A stretch of 64,000 nt of DNA from Stratiolaelaps scimitus (GCA_019614645.1 JABWDB010000014.1:3100001-3164000), one strand, 5' to 3'; counted from the stretch's first letter, positions 34,336 through 47,485 are shown. Program-made: numbers and translations. The notes: a model not told the origin generated them from the letters alone.

Positions 34336-34376
<41 letters not shown>
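34336..34376. repeat. (TA)n microsatellite
   Basis: A perfect TA run of about 40 bases, the longest uninterrupted one in the window. Confidence 0.9.
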
Positions 34377-34379
<3 letters not shown>

Positions 34380-35400
34380 ACGTTACCTTGCATCTGTTGC
34401 ATTCAGTTACAACTAATATAGTTACATAGTCACAGTGGTAATAACTCGAGCCTTGAAATACCCCGTGGTCATTAGCTATTATGGATTGGAGATTGTCCTC
34501 GATTGTTCCTTTGCTACGCGCGGGTGTCCGTGTGATTACTGTCAACGTAGTGTGTTCATGGCAGCTAAACGATACATTACAACGAGGTACGAACATGTAA
34601 ATGACGATGCAGTCGGACCCGTCTAAGATCCCGCAGGTCTCGCGTGGGAACGGCGGGTGAATCACCCTCGTTTCTCTGAGTGGACAACTCTGTTACTGGC
34701 GTAACAACAGATGAACAAAGCAGCCTCACAAACATCGAAGGACCGAAAATAACTGTATGATTCGCGTTGTTCTATAATTTGTGCATAGTTAGATAAACAG
34801 GTTACGTCGTTTCGATCTGCTACAACTCCCACATAATAATACATATACAACACCCTTGAGTGTAAGTATCCAACAGAATGGGCAACAATGGCTTATATTC
34901 GAGGCGTGTTACATTATGGATATTAATATTATTGTTTTAATTTTTGCAGTTATTATCACGTTGAAACTATTTTCGTATGGGACACTTTTTGTATGAGAGC
35001 CGATGATCAGATAAGACACTAAATATAATAGGGCCAAAAAAGAAGGCGTGATTTAAGGGAAGGCATTCTGTTATACCGTGAAATACGAGAAATAGCAGCA
35101 GCTAACTTAGAGCGGAGTTGGGACAAGTGCATGTCACTAGGGAAGATCATAGCGTCCAGATATGCGACCAATAACCGAGCCGAAGGGACTCTGAAGACGG
35201 GTACCAGCAGAAGCGAGCCTAACATGCTGTAATAGGCATTGCACCCTAGTCGGGTCACAATAATTAACAGCCTCTGAGGCGGTTTTCTTGTGAACATGTT
35301 TAGTGTTACATAAGCATCAAATTTGCTTGCTCGAGGTCTACCCAAGAGGCCTAATATATTGCTGCTGAATATGCGAATATGCATGAATATATTGCCAAAA

Positions 35401-35440
<40 letters not shown>

Positions 35441-38400
35441 TTCATCATTATTATTACAATATATGTCCCGCCTTATCCTTCGTGTGTCGTTCCTCGCCAG
35501 TGATTGCTCCGCGGACGGATGCTGCGGTTCGGTTCGATTTGCACATTGCTTTTCCTCTTCGTACAAGTAATGACCGGTAGAGTTCCGTCATCGGCGACGA
35601 CTGAATGACAGATGCAGTCACCGGTGCAGGTCTGGCCTTCATCATCGAAAGGCCCCGCGGTTAGCCCTTTTAGGGGAAATCTCATAGAAGCCTGTGTGCC
35701 CATACGTCCCTGCCGTCGCTTCATGTCATGTCCTGTTCCGCCAGGTGGGGCTAATAAAGTGGGTGCGCGTGCAAGTGTTGGCTTTCGTTGCGGCCCTTCA
35801 AGACGAGTGGCCGGACCTAAACGGGCGAGCCCCGCGGTCGCCCTTGTTTCAAGTGGCCTTTTTGGCATAGGCGAAAGCGTTTGCGTCACAACCGCGCCTC
35901 CGCTGTCGACACCGCCATGTCATCCTCAAAGGCAAAGAGATCCACTCAAAGTTGTGCTCAGCCAACGCAAAGACCTCAGTCTGTCTACCGCTGTTGTTGT
36001 TGGGCTGATTTCCGATCGACTCCGCTAGGCGATGTACGCAAACTGGGTCAACTGACCGGCCCTAGACCGGTTTCGACTGCTCGGAGCTGAGTTTGCTTGT
36101 TTAGTTGCGACGTCCATCAGCCGCCTCTGTGCCCCTTTGGGACATACGCAGTTTGTGCCTCGCACGCCAGAAAGGATTTGGCCAATTGACATTTTGCCTA
36201 TTTCTAACGACTGTTCGGATGTTCTTTGCCAGCGAGCCACTTTTGGTATCTACTGACCCACTATGTATGATGATGGGGAATCGCCAATTCGTTCTAATGA
36301 TATCAATGTAATAATTATATTATTACCGTCGAGTAAAGAAAATTTGATAATAAGAAATAAATTAAGACATAAATTAATCACGCTAGTATTCAATATTCAA
36401 CTGATCCGTCGAAGTAACAAACCTCACTTTTTTTTATTATTATTGTCAACAAACAATGGTAAGGCCAAGTAGCTCTGACGTCAAGTCAGTTCAGCTTAAG
36501 GGGGCTCATAACATTCGATTTTGGCTCTGTTTTCGAGAGCCGTCCGGTCATCTGCAGTTTCTGTAACTGACATCTTTGCAAATTTTTGCTTTTTTTTCCC
36601 GCCTTTTTCGGTTTTCCTAGTTTTTCGCCTTGATTACCAAGAGGTCACAATGGCCTTCTGTGTCAATGATCACATATGTGTGTCCCATTCTTGCTCTGCC
36701 CTCTGTCCTGGATAGCCACCGATGTTTAATCTAGACCCGGGGAAGCGTTGTTAGCCCTGTGGCGCAGGGTGTGTCATTGTCCCCCTATCGCCGGGCGCAG
36801 TCATCGGTCCCCGTTGCCGGCGTTTTTTTGTAGTTGGAAGCGGGAACCTTCTAAGGTGGCGTGACCTTATGGACGAGAGTCACAGAGAGAGACGAGCTAG
36901 CATGAACATAGAAAAAAAACACGCAGTGACCACAGCATACGTGCACAGATTTAACTATCTACCTTCTGTAGAAGAATCTTGATAAATTCTCGGTCGAGCG
37001 CACTCAAGCCGATAGTGCAATTCAAAGGTGAGCTCAAGCTTTCAAATTCTCAGTTCTTCGTGCGACATCGAGGTCGATGCTTGTCACTTAGCGATTGTGA
37101 ATTGGCCCGCCAATATCGGCGCAAGTCAACGAAACTTACCGAATAAATTTCGGTCACTACAACCGTAAGCTCAAATCATGCGATCTTTGTTGATTCGTAC
37201 CAGGGACGCGGGAGGTGGGGAAGGACAATTTAAATTAATCATTGATAGGCGCTGTTATATATTGCAAGTAATAATTAGTGCCAGAACCTCTTCGCATGTT
37301 CCTCAGTTTACGGTTTAAGATAGGCCATACTCGACCGTTTCAACTTAAATCTATTTCTCGAATCACCTTTTCCGAGCAGTTTCTAGTGGAGACGTAAATC
37401 TTCGCTGTACTATTGTCTAGTGTGAAACTGCACGAGCCTCTCCATTGCTACCGAGGGCGACTAATGCCTTCGGCGTCTTAGCTACGTCATACTTTATCTC
37501 GCTGAACCCGTCCGCGGGAACGTGGGAGAGATTGCACATTATGGTTTGTCCTCGAAGTTCAGCTAAGGTTTCCCGTGATTTTTTAACAAGTATGAACATG
37601 AGCTAGCAGCAACCTCAAGTCGAAAATGTACGCATCAAATATTCTGAACGCGCCTTATTACCATAGTTCACTCGCGATGTTATCCAATATCAGCCTTGAA
37701 GGCTCTGTGTGGTGGAGGACATTATAAAATGAACCTCGGTGACCTCGTCACAGGGCGATTGACCCAGCGAGCACAGACGGGTTAGAGCGATTTCTGATCG
37801 CCGCGCGTCATTTCAAAGTGGTCATCATCTCTCGGCGTCGATCGGGAACGAGATGTCGAGGGCTTTCATTTCACGACGTACGTAGCAGTCCATATGAGAA
37901 TGATTAGGCCTTTTCATATAAAACATGCCTCTGCGAGGGTTTGTATGGATTCGAATGACGCAATCGGCTATTTTGGGGTTTTGCAAATATCTTCTTTTGT
38001 AGCGGGCACGAGTCATCTGATTCAAGCTGTCTATTCGAGTCGCCTGGAGGCTTAAAATTATTTATATATATATATATATATATACTTTTTTCTTATTTCG
38101 GCATTTTTTCATAGTGATGTGACTGTGGAATTTCCGCCTGATCAAATGTCTATAGCTTGTCCGGGCCACTGCATGCACACGTATCGTACACCCTATAAAT
38201 TAATAACCATCATATATCACGAGTGCCGTCACCATAACGTCGTGTGCTGTCAGAATATATGTACAATACATACGAAACATAGTAACTGTAGAATAATTGA
38301 GTTAATCTGCCTGACTGACACACCATATCGTTTATCTACAATAGTGGCTGCTATTTCCGTGTTTCATTGCTCGCCACTCCTTTACGTGGCCCGTCCTCTG

Positions 38401-39307
38401 CCATCCGCCCCATGGACTCGCGGCCATTCATGGGGAGGGGAGGCGTGTACAGATGAAACCACCACTAACCAGTTTACCTTCAGATGGGCCAGGGCTGTCC
38501 ATATGCCAGCTGTGTCGGTCGCGTTTGCGTTCGCCTTTCACGATCCGTACCTCTGCAGCGAGAGATGATGCTCTCCCCCTCATAGGACGTACACAAGCGT
38601 ATGCGCATATACAGGTGTCATCATTTATAAATGTCCGCTATAATAAAGTAGCTACTATTTACAGCTACCGAGGGCGTCTTTGTTGCGTGTGTGTGCGCTG
38701 TGTGCGCGTGTGTGCGCGTTCTGCCGGCGTGTCTGGCTCCGCTGGCGAGGTGCGAGGGAATGCGGGACGTTTGTTGATGAGAGCCGTCCCCTCCGAATGT
38801 GTGTAATGCTTACGGAACGACGACTCGTAGGCGACGACTAGGGGCGGTATGGTGTGGGATGTACTTGAACGATCCCCAGGGTCTCCTCCTTCTCCTCTTC
38901 TTAGCCCCGTCCATGTGTATACTCTGGCAGCTGTACAGGAAAATTCGTACTTGAGTTCGCCAATACATGTGCGCATATACACACAGATATACATATATAT
39001 ATATATACAGAGACAGAAGATGCATACTAAAGATAAATATATTCTTTGAGCTGATTTTCAGCTATTCCTCTTATGTGGCAGCGGTATGTCCCTTCTGTCT
39101 GGCGATCCAAGACGCTTACCGCTAGGTCATCCACAGAGCACATACATATCGACAGACATTTGCTATACAGCTGTTAACCTTTCGAAGATGTTTATCCGTG
39201 TTCCTTCAAGCTGGCTGCTGTAGTCGAAGCTGGCACCGTTCCGGCTACTGGACAGGGTCCGCGCATGCCGCTAGATCAAACCAACTCAATCTCATGTACA
39301 CCTACAC

Positions 39308-39342
<35 letters not shown>

Positions 39343-39979
39343 TATATAATAGTGCATATATTGCATGAGCATTTGACGTCATAGCGGCGGAGAATACTCA
39401 CGCAAATTGGCTATGAGGAAGCGATGGATCTCACAAGACCTTATACAGTAGAGATAAATATGTGAAATGCTTATGGTTAGAAATTGTGTTGGAGAATGTA
39501 TGGGGCTTCCAGGATATTAGGAAATACAGCCTTAACCTTGGTACATACTGTGGCTCTCAGTTTTTGGGTACTTTATATGCTATAATTGCACAAGCAAGGT
39601 GTAAAGCTACAAATATTTTTGGAAATTGGCGACGCAGAGTTACGCTTAGTCGAAATCTACAGGAACGCCTCGATTGTGAATGCAATGTTCGTCCGTTGCA
39701 TAAGCTCCATTATAGAAAGAATGTGTTTTCTGAAGTGTGTGCGGGAAAATATTTTATGCAGCCCAGTCCTCACGACGAAGGTATCATCTGGAACGGAGGG
39801 ACTCTCACCCATTAAAACTCTGCATCTCGAAGTACTTGGTTTGTGGCTTGGAACTACTCGAGTATGCCCCCCCCCCGCGTGCCCCTATGGCTCGCACGAA
39901 CCGACTTTAGAAGTCGTCCTATTCGTCCCGCTCAATCCGCTCCCCCCGGAGACTCGGCGTGGCGGGCCTCCACTCGTTT

Positions 39980-41600
39980 TCTTCTCTCACTCTCGTGCGG
40001 GCCCTTCATTCGTCACGACTCTTCGTCGCTCTCTCGAGAATAGCGGTTCCTCTACTCCATCCCTCAACTCGAATGAGTCGATCATAGCGGCGACTGAAGT
40101 CATCCGCCTAAGGCTCTAATCTTCCCCCGGCCGTCTTGCTACCTGTAGGAACTGCAACGGAGTACCATATGTTCTACGTCGTCTGTCAGCCCTTTATTCA
40201 GACAGAATACAAATGCCTACCTGTACATTCCCACTTCTCACCGTATGAGTCTCGAGTTGGCCTTGTCCAGTGAACACTTCGGTAGTGGTGACATGTTACG
40301 ACATCTCCCTGACTCGTCTTTAGTACGTACGTCTTCTTGACGTCCGGAATCAAGGAACGAATCCACTTCCCCTTCTGCCTGAATTGTGGTTCCTTCCGGC
40401 TGCATTTGTCTTGTCACTTGTGTAAGATGGCGAGGTCCAGGTCGTCGTCAATATTCCTTTCTGCTCGCTCGTCAGCTGGATGGTTCCACGGTACTGTCCT
40501 TGCCAATACCAATGTAGTGTTAGTCGAGATGGTTATACACTCAAGCTATTTTAAGGGCTATTGGCTTCTGCGCCCAAATAGTGGTACTGAATCGGGATTG
40601 AGATCCTCCTGATGCCCCGCCTGCTCTCAGCATAATTCGTGCCAGGTTACGGGCGTCTCTCATTGACTTTCCTGCCGTGTACAGTAAATGCGGAATGTCG
40701 CTTAGCCCCTTGTCCGAAGTAACGTCCAGTTATCTTTCTTCCTTTTTGATTTAAATTCGCTCACCACCAGGGTGAGCATAATTTCTTGATGCCGCGTTCT
40801 GTCAGTGAGGTAAATCGCCTCACTTTTCTCGGAGACCAGTTGTAGATCGTGGACCTAGCCTCCGTGAGCTCTATCGCCTCATCGACTCTAAACTCTGGCA
40901 AAGTCGTCCGCATAGGCCACGCGTTCAACTTCTTCTGGCAAATCCGCTATTTCAAGCATACCGTGATACGCCAGGTTCGCGAGGATAGGTCCGAGCATTG
41001 AGGACTCTAATCCCATGGCTCGCATCGGCAAGCCAAGATCGAATTGAACACGTTTTTAACGTCAAGAAGGAGGACCAACATAAAGTATCTCGTCTCTCAT
41101 CATGTACCTTACGCAGAATCCTCGAGATGGCTTTGGTCGCCGAGCTGCCTTTTCGGAAACCGTAAACTCTGCTTCTCCTAAGTTCCCTTGTCGAGCGAGG
41201 ACAATGTTCTCCATTATCTTTGCAGTGGTGTTATGTTACAGGTTGATAAGAGGAGTCTATCTCACCGAGAATCTGTGTTAACACCATGCTGGAGTATTAA
41301 CACTAAGTCCACCCCTTTCGACAGTCCAGGAAATAGACCCTCTTGCACAATGAGTTTTACCAGGTCCCTGAAACGTCAAGTCCACTTTTTAATCAAGAGC
41401 TTTGCCACTCCTGGTGGCACCTTATCTGGACCTGGGGCCTTCCCACCGACTAGGCGTGCTCTGGCCTTTTCAAGCAATTTTTCAGTTACCGTTGGGATGT
41501 AGTCTCTGTTCACCTGCATCGGAGTCAGATCTCTACCCGGGTTGCCTGGGGAAAGGTTGCTGATCATCATTCGAACTACTTTATCGAAAGTCGCGGTCTG
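39980..41600 (-). pseudogene. R1-like non-LTR retrotransposon relic
   Basis: Read on the minus strand, in broken frames. KAPGPDKVPPGVAKLLIKKW is at about 41440-41380. RT motif A reads LLLDVKNVFNSI near 41076-41041. A block with MLGPILANLAYHGML leads into the catalytic AYADDF, with the YADD codons at 40913-40924. The C-terminal zinc-knuckle region reads FVFCLNKG then LTDDVEHMVLRCSSY near 40220-40150. The RT plus terminal Cys/His domain and the DDVEH signature fit the R1/I group of arthropod LINEs. At least two frameshifts and internal stops are present. The 5' limit is uncertain; sequence to about 42100 may belong to it. Confidence 0.8.
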
Positions 41601-43022
41601 CTTTGCCTAATTACTAGGTGATAGGGTTGACCGCAGACGTTCTGTGTCTAACACGCCTTTCGATTTAGTATCTTAGCTGCTCGTGACGAGAAGCTTAAAT
41701 ATTTTATACGTTTTTGCCGTAGTTCTTCTTCTTGCTCCCCTTTGTTTTCTGTTGCTCGGTTATCCCTTCTATAATATCCCTTCAGCCATTCGCCATCGGC
41801 GTCGTGACCTCGTGCAGATTGCTGCAGTACATACGAGCCTTCGTAATTTTATCTTTTCACCAATACATTGCCTCGCGCGCCCTGCTTAACGGTTCTGGTC
41901 GTGGTGCTACTTTCCCACACGCTCCTGTCAAGATTGGCATGATCATATCCTCACCCCTAGTCACCTATCGGCCTCTGTCAACCCCTTTCTTAATAGGACT
42001 TGAGATCGCGTTTGCCCATTTGTCGTTTCTTTTCAGACCCCTGTGGTGTCCGAATCTCGCAGACCTTCAAGCTTCGACCAGCTCTGAAGAGTTCCTGTCC
42101 CCTGCACATAATCTACTAATGTAGATAATAACGATAACGATATGAGATATATAATACATCGATTATAAATATTATTACGAATATCTCCCTATTTCTCTTA
42201 GACAAATGAGCTGAAGCTCCACTGTCTCCATCCTTTCGGCGTCGTCAAGAATCGTATCGATATAATGTTGATTATGGAAGGGAAACATTTGGTTGAACGT
42301 TTGAGTTTCGAAGTCGACTCGGGCGACGACAAAAGTCATGTATCATTTTGACAGAGGTAGAAATGAGAACAGGGTGTAAGCTTATACCATGTCCATGAAG
42401 GCTACGGCGGGACGCTGCGTTAGTCTCGGGCCTCGTCATCGTTGGCCGCCATGCAAAGAAAGCCATGACCCATAAATTTCAATTGCTCATTTTCTCGTCG
42501 TCCTGCTCTGGCCGCGTTCCCCGATCTCGCTTGGTTCTCTGGGCGGCGGCGGCGGCGGCGGTTTGTGCTTCTGTGGCAGTCGCTATGCCGCTATTGGGCG
42601 CCAATGAATTCCAAATCCGCTCAAATATTTACTTCTCCGCGGGCAAGCCACCGTTAATCATGTAAAAAACGCATGAATCCTAACGGGGACCAGCAGGCAG
42701 AACGATATGAGATGTGGTATTCAATGCGAGCTGTGAGCGGCGGAAGCACAAGTAGCGCTAGAACGAAAACAGAAGCATGGTGCAAGCCGTATTATAATTA
42801 TTATTATTATTATTATAATCATACAACTTCCGTGTATAACAAAACACCCTGTTGAAGAGGAGAGAACTTCGATTCGGATAACATCATATAGACAGTGCGG
42901 ATCGAGCCATCTGCAAACGGTTATCGTTTTTATCGATAGACGACATTTGTGTACGTAATTTCGGATAGATGCTCATTGAAAGGCTGCCGGTAAGATCCGT
43001 GATATTTCTATTATCGCCGCCC
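41601..43022. other. Transporter intron, no gene seen
   Basis: It includes a GCG triplet run near 42542-42560 and an ATT run near 42790-42820. No recognisable domain. Confidence 0.4.
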
Positions 43023-43053
43023 TATAAAACGAATACGTGTTGTTATCTTCAGG
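43023..43053 (+). promoter_or_regulatory. Core promoter of the nested secreted-protein gene
   Basis: TATAAAA at 43023-43029 is followed by an initiator-like TCAGG with its A at 43051, 28 bases from the first T of the TATA box. This is the spacing of arthropod TATA/Inr promoters. It lies 114 bases before the chosen ATG. Confidence 0.65.
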
Positions 43054-43164
43054 CCTATATACGACAGACACGCGCTACTCGAATCAATTTACGGGGATCG
43101 CAGCAATACCTTATACGGACGACAATCGGGAGCCTTGGACGTGGGTGACGCCCTTGGGACATCG

Positions 43165-43647
43165 ATGGTGATGTTCCGGCCAACCCTTGTCTTGTCCTGT
43201 ATGGGATTTTCAGCAATGCTGGTCGAAGCGGGATTGATTAACCGAGCGACATTAGCACCGACGAGAATCGAGTACATTGACGAGTACAATGAAGCGTTGG
43301 GAGCGTCGAAACTAGGAGGAAATGCCAACAGTGACGATTCGGTCCTGGAGAAGTCCTATCAGCAGAGGCCGTTTGGTCCTCGCGTCCGTTATCACGGCAT
43401 CGGTGGAGTAGTGGATGCCGCCACTGGTGGCATTCAGAACGTGGTTGACACGGTTGGCGATGTCAATGACGACGGCTTCTTCGGATTTCGGGGAGGCGTG
43501 GGCAACATCATTGGAAGTGTGCTTCGGCTAGTGAATACTGGTGTGGACATGGTCAGTTTAGTGGCTCATTCGATTCTGGATGGACGAGACCTATTTGCCA
43601 GCCGCCGTTCGGAATACCCATTTAAGTACGATGATGGATTTGACTGA
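43165..43647 (+). CDS. Secreted orphan protein, 160 residues, nested in the transporter intron
   Basis: The ATG at 43165 (or 43171) opens a signal peptide, MFRPTLVLSCMGFSAMLVEA, with likely cleavage before Gly-Leu-Ile-Asn. The mature part has no cysteine after the signal, an acidic linker (EYIDEYNEAL, NSDDSVLEKS) and a Gly/Val-rich amphipathic region (GIGGVVDAATGG, then NVVDTVGDVNDDG and GGVGNIIGSVL). It ends in an acidic tail (KYDDGFD). The ordinary codon use, TATA/initiator upstream and AATAAA at 43969-43974 support a complete single-exon gene with an mRNA of about 0.9 kb. It has the same strand as the transporter. I do not recognise a family; the function is unknown. Confidence 0.75.
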   Translation: MVMFRPTLVLSCMGFSAMLVEAGLINRATLAPTRIEYIDEYNEALGASKLGGNANSDDSVLEKSYQQRPFGPRVRYHGIGGVVDAATGGIQNVVDTVGDVNDDGFFGFRGGVGNIIGSVLRLVNTGVDMVSLVAHSILDGRDLFASRRSEYPFKYDDGFD

Positions 43648-43968
43648 CCCCCGCGACGCAACCGAAGAACAAGTGAATGAGTACGCCGTAGACTCCCTTG
43701 CACCCTTGCTAATGAACTCTTCAAATTATGTGGCCCATCGAACGCTAAATGATTAACCCAAAGCGAGCATAATCTGGACTAAATGTCGAAGGATTGTGGT
43801 ACAGAACAATGATACAAGGCTTACCGCGTATACTTTGCCTATGCACCGAACTTTTGAGTCTATCGTCCATACGAGCTACCGTGTGGGGCAGATTTTCGCT
43901 AAGCTAGACACGCGAGACGACGCTCCATATGCGCTCCCATAGAGTCTACAGAAGGCTCATGAACAAAT

Positions 43969-43974
43969 AATAAA
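43969..43974 (+). terminator. Poly(A) signal of the nested gene
   Basis: AATAAA about 320 bases past the stop of the 160-residue gene. Confidence 0.55.
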
Positions 43975-43989
43975 CGGATGCTGTTTTTG

Positions 43990-46900
43990 ATTATTCATCC
44001 TGGTGGTCCTTATGCTTCACAACTCGTGGGAATCTTGCCACAGCCATGATGGAAAGGGTGGCAGTTCTTACAGCGAATGGTGGTGTTAATGGGATGCGTT
44101 AGTTGAATCAGTTAGGCAATCAGCGATTTAGTGAGTCCATCTATAATAATTGATAATCATCCTCTAATTCGATTCCATCTCTTATCAAGATCATATTGTA
44201 TTTCGACTATTAAAGGGTCTCGGGCGGACTCTCTGCCAACATTTAACGTCCACGGTACTGGTTTTTAGCATTGCTTCTGAAGGCGTATTTCGACTATTAT
44301 CGGTTCTGCATCGTGGAGTACACCGGTGATATTGATCAACGAAAGACACTAGCGCATCGTATTGGACAAATGTTTCTCTAAATATATGTGATAATCTGAT
44401 TGCAGCTTGATTGCAATTCGAATTGACGCTTTGTTCATTAGTTTGTTAGACTAAATATTATGCTATATATAATAAACCAAGCGAACGGTCGAACTCAGAC
44501 GGCGTTTTGTGACCGCCCTATAACTGCCAATAAACTTAGGGACGCGTTTGGACGAACCACGGAACCTTTGAGATGAATTTTATTCGAAGTTTAGCAGGTG
44601 TTCAATTCAAGACGTCCATTTCACGCGAACGACAAGAAATATTTAGTATGCTAATGACGTCGGTTTCACAGTCACCGCAGTCAAATATCGTTCCAGGTCT
44701 TTTCCCAGATCGCTTTCGTGTGACTCACTGCGAAATCCATATTTCAGTACGACCTAAATATACAAAAAGCGATGTGGAAGTTCAATTTGCTTCAGAGAGC
44801 ATACACAAGCAGGTATAATAACATCCAATTTTTTTGCCCCACAACATATTGTACTTTGCCTACGAATCCCCACAGTGCATGCGTTATGCTGTATATGCGT
44901 TTATAATTTGCTCTTCGAAAGTCGAAATGGTACAAGCGGATATCTGCGTTACCATTTTGTTTGCCCGATAGGGTTGCATTATTTCGAAACGACAGCAGGT
45001 TGTCTTTCCCCCTTGCTTCGCCTAAAAATGAGTCCGTGCTCTGAGCTCCGTCAGATTCTGGCTGCTTCGCGGCTGGTCTCTATAAGACTCGATAGTGCCG
45101 GGTTGAAGATTGAAGATATATATATGTATATATATATAAATTCTGTGTCGAGCCGGATATATATATAAATTCTGTTCAACGTCCTATACTAACTCGTGTG
45201 GGACAATTTGACCAAAGAGATTAAATCAGCTATTTCAGATTTCAAACGCTGTGACAAGCCAAGGGCACCCGCTCTGTTCGGTCTGACAGAACTCAGAACA
45301 CTCAAAGCGGATTATACAGTGGCGTCACATTATTCTTTGCTTATCAATCTCCATGGGCTACACCGACCTCCATCTGATCATATGCTTATCAAACTGTCAG
45401 ACACACCTGGGCACGTTCTTGCAGGCAAATCCCGTTGCAGTGTGTGAACTGTTTGACCTACTGTCACCATATGTATGAAATTACTTACTTGTATCGTATC
45501 GTATAATACGTGAGGTTCAACTTAGATATATTTCTACACTAAAGCTCACGTGTTCAGGCATATGTAAGGCTACCCCCACGAAGTCGAGTTCATCGACGTA
45601 AAGGCCCGTCGACTTAGTGCTTAATCACCCGTCACGGTCTTTTGAATGTGTGAGCATCCCGCCTATGGGAAAAGTTGAAAATTCTACATGAGCTTGACAG
45701 AGAGCATTGTTTTCAAAGTGTGTACAATTAACTCTAAATTGCTATTGGATAGGGGAGGCAAGACTCTAACATTATATTGTTGTAGAACAGGAGGAAAATG
45801 GGTGAGGTGGAGAGAATGGATATCGATACGAGATCTTATGTTATGCTATTTTGGCCCAAATCAACGAGCGTAAACAAAGGTCCCTCATCGTTAAGGAGGT
45901 GTCTATGGTATCCAATGGTAAATTGGGGTAAGATGAACAGCGTACTTCGTGCAAACGGTTATTTGTTTAACAGCAACGCAAAGCTCCGCTCTAAGATGGA
46001 ATGATGATCTGTACAATTGGAGCTCACTCGAAATGCAGGTAACCGACCTCTTCATGGAGTCCGCCGTGGAGCGAGTTTATATACATATATATATATGTAT
46101 TCTTAAATTGTTGTAAGACGCAACTATGGATTTGCTCATACCATTTGATTGAGTAACCTATGTGTGTTATCAAGTTATTAGATTTAATTCATGCAAATGC
46201 CAAAGTTTATATCTAGTCGAAGTCGTACACCGAGTTATAGTGTATCTGTTGCAATCCCACCCCGTCGGACATTGAAAGAATTAGCGAAGGGACGCGGGTC
46301 ATGAGTTGACGGCTTGAGCCGCTGTTGTCTGTTGAATGACTCAAATAATGCATTGAGATTCTCTCGGTTCGTGGCGAGCGCACGAACTACTAGCTGTTTA
46401 AGTAAGTTCCCAACTTGGACTCACTCACTGGTGTGGTCCAGAACCAGAGAAACGCGGGAATCATTCAACCATCATATGGTACCGCTGGATAGAAGTACGC
46501 ACTAGTAACATGGCTAGGCTTCGGCTTCTTCGTTGAAAGTGAGAGAGAGAGCGCAGCCGGGAGCGTTGACGTGGGGATGAGGCGCTCCACTTGAGTTTGA
46601 AACACGTTTCAGCCATCCACATCATCGATAACCTACGCCTCGCTTTGGGCCATCGGCTGAGGAGGGAAGCCGAAGCAGTTTATGCGTATACGTTTATATA
46701 TATATATATATATATTATATCTCCTTTCTGAGTCTTGTGCCGTGCCGTTCTTCCAATTTCTTAGGTCTAAAGTAGTTCATCTTTTCAGCCATCGGTGGCC
46801 GGTTAGGCGAGGAGTTGCGCTGGCCCCACTGGAATTAATTGAAAGAATTGTTGCTTATATATATGGTTGCGAGCGGACTTTAATTAGTATATATACATAT

Positions 46901-47350
46901 ATATATATATAGCAGGAGTTATACCAATTTCCGTATGTTCATTACTCCGTATTATTATACATAATATGGGGAAAATATTCAAATTTCTATATATATGAAC
47001 CAGATTTTTCTCTCTGACATGGCGTTTGTACCACAGTGTTTTTTTAATCAAGTTAGGATTACGCACAAAATCAAAAATAATCGAATAGAGCCATTTTGGC
47101 GATCATCGGCCAAGGCAAACTAGACGCATTGTTCATTAAATATCCTTGCTAACGTGATTCAGCTCATATCCGTAAAAATAACAGTCGGCAACACATTGAA
47201 TGACGACAACAACTTCAAGAACCAACCTTTAACGACAACGTTTATAACAACGATAATATATCTTATGGTTACTATTCCTTCCTTGTTGTTTATGTTCGTC
47301 CATATCATCAAAATATCAAATATATTGAATATGTTTGTACTATTCTACAG
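43990..47350. other. Transporter intron, last part
   Basis: It contains the SINE insertion at 44213-44284 and (TA)n runs near 45118-45160, 46085 and 46695-46717. Open frames at 44573-44818 and 45196-45447 (plus) have no recognisable domain and are left uncalled. Confidence 0.4.
44213..44284 (-). mobile_element. Truncated SINE with perfect 15-base target duplication
   Basis: GTATTTCGACTATTA occurs at 44198-44212 and 44285-44299. The 72-base insert, on the minus strand, reads AAGCAATGCTAAAAACCAGT, then CCGTGGACGTTAAATGTTGG, then GAGTCCGCCCGAGACCC, the same tail as at 33176-33283. The perfect duplication suggests a fairly recent insertion. Confidence 0.85.
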
Positions 47351-47485
47351 TATCACGGCAACGGCGGCCAGTATTGGTGCAGCGGGTATCCCACAAGCGG
47401 GCTTGGTTACCATGGTCATGGTGCTTAATGCGGTCGGACTGCCTGCGGACGATATCACTCTGATCATTGTCGTCGACTGGTTCCT
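47351..47485 (+). CDS. Eaat: Excitatory amino acid transporter, second-last coding exon
   Basis: A 135-base exon with acceptor TATTCTACAG and donor GTGAGT. Together with the preceding exon it reads VIAIS then [18 protein letters not shown] and [12 protein letters not shown], hairpin HP2 (the extracellular gate), then the start of helix 8 (IIVVDWFL). It joins the exon at 29608 without loss of a residue, so no further exon is needed between them, leaving an intron of about 17.7 kb. The intron to the next exon is only 158 bases. Confidence 0.95.

Larger units (their letters stand above)
29609..39979. other. Long transporter intron, first part
   Basis: This is part of the 17.7-kb intron between exons at 29608 and 47351. 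It holds (TA)n runs (30309-30337, 34336-34376, 35405-35432, 39308-39345), GC-rich patches (31660-32780, 35460-36150, 38380-38930), SINE pieces (32961-32983, 33176-33283) and a G-run (32699-32714). Open frames in the GC-rich patches show no domain and no convincing splice context. Confidence 0.5.

Noticed and set aside
35612..36028. Long plus-strand frame in a GC-rich patch
   Set aside because: The opposite strand is equally open, no domain or splice context; stops are scarce simply because G+C is high.
38119..38568. 149-codon plus-strand frame with scattered Cys and His
   Set aside because: No repeating Cys/His spacing of a zinc finger, no signal peptide, no promoter elements; judged a chance frame.
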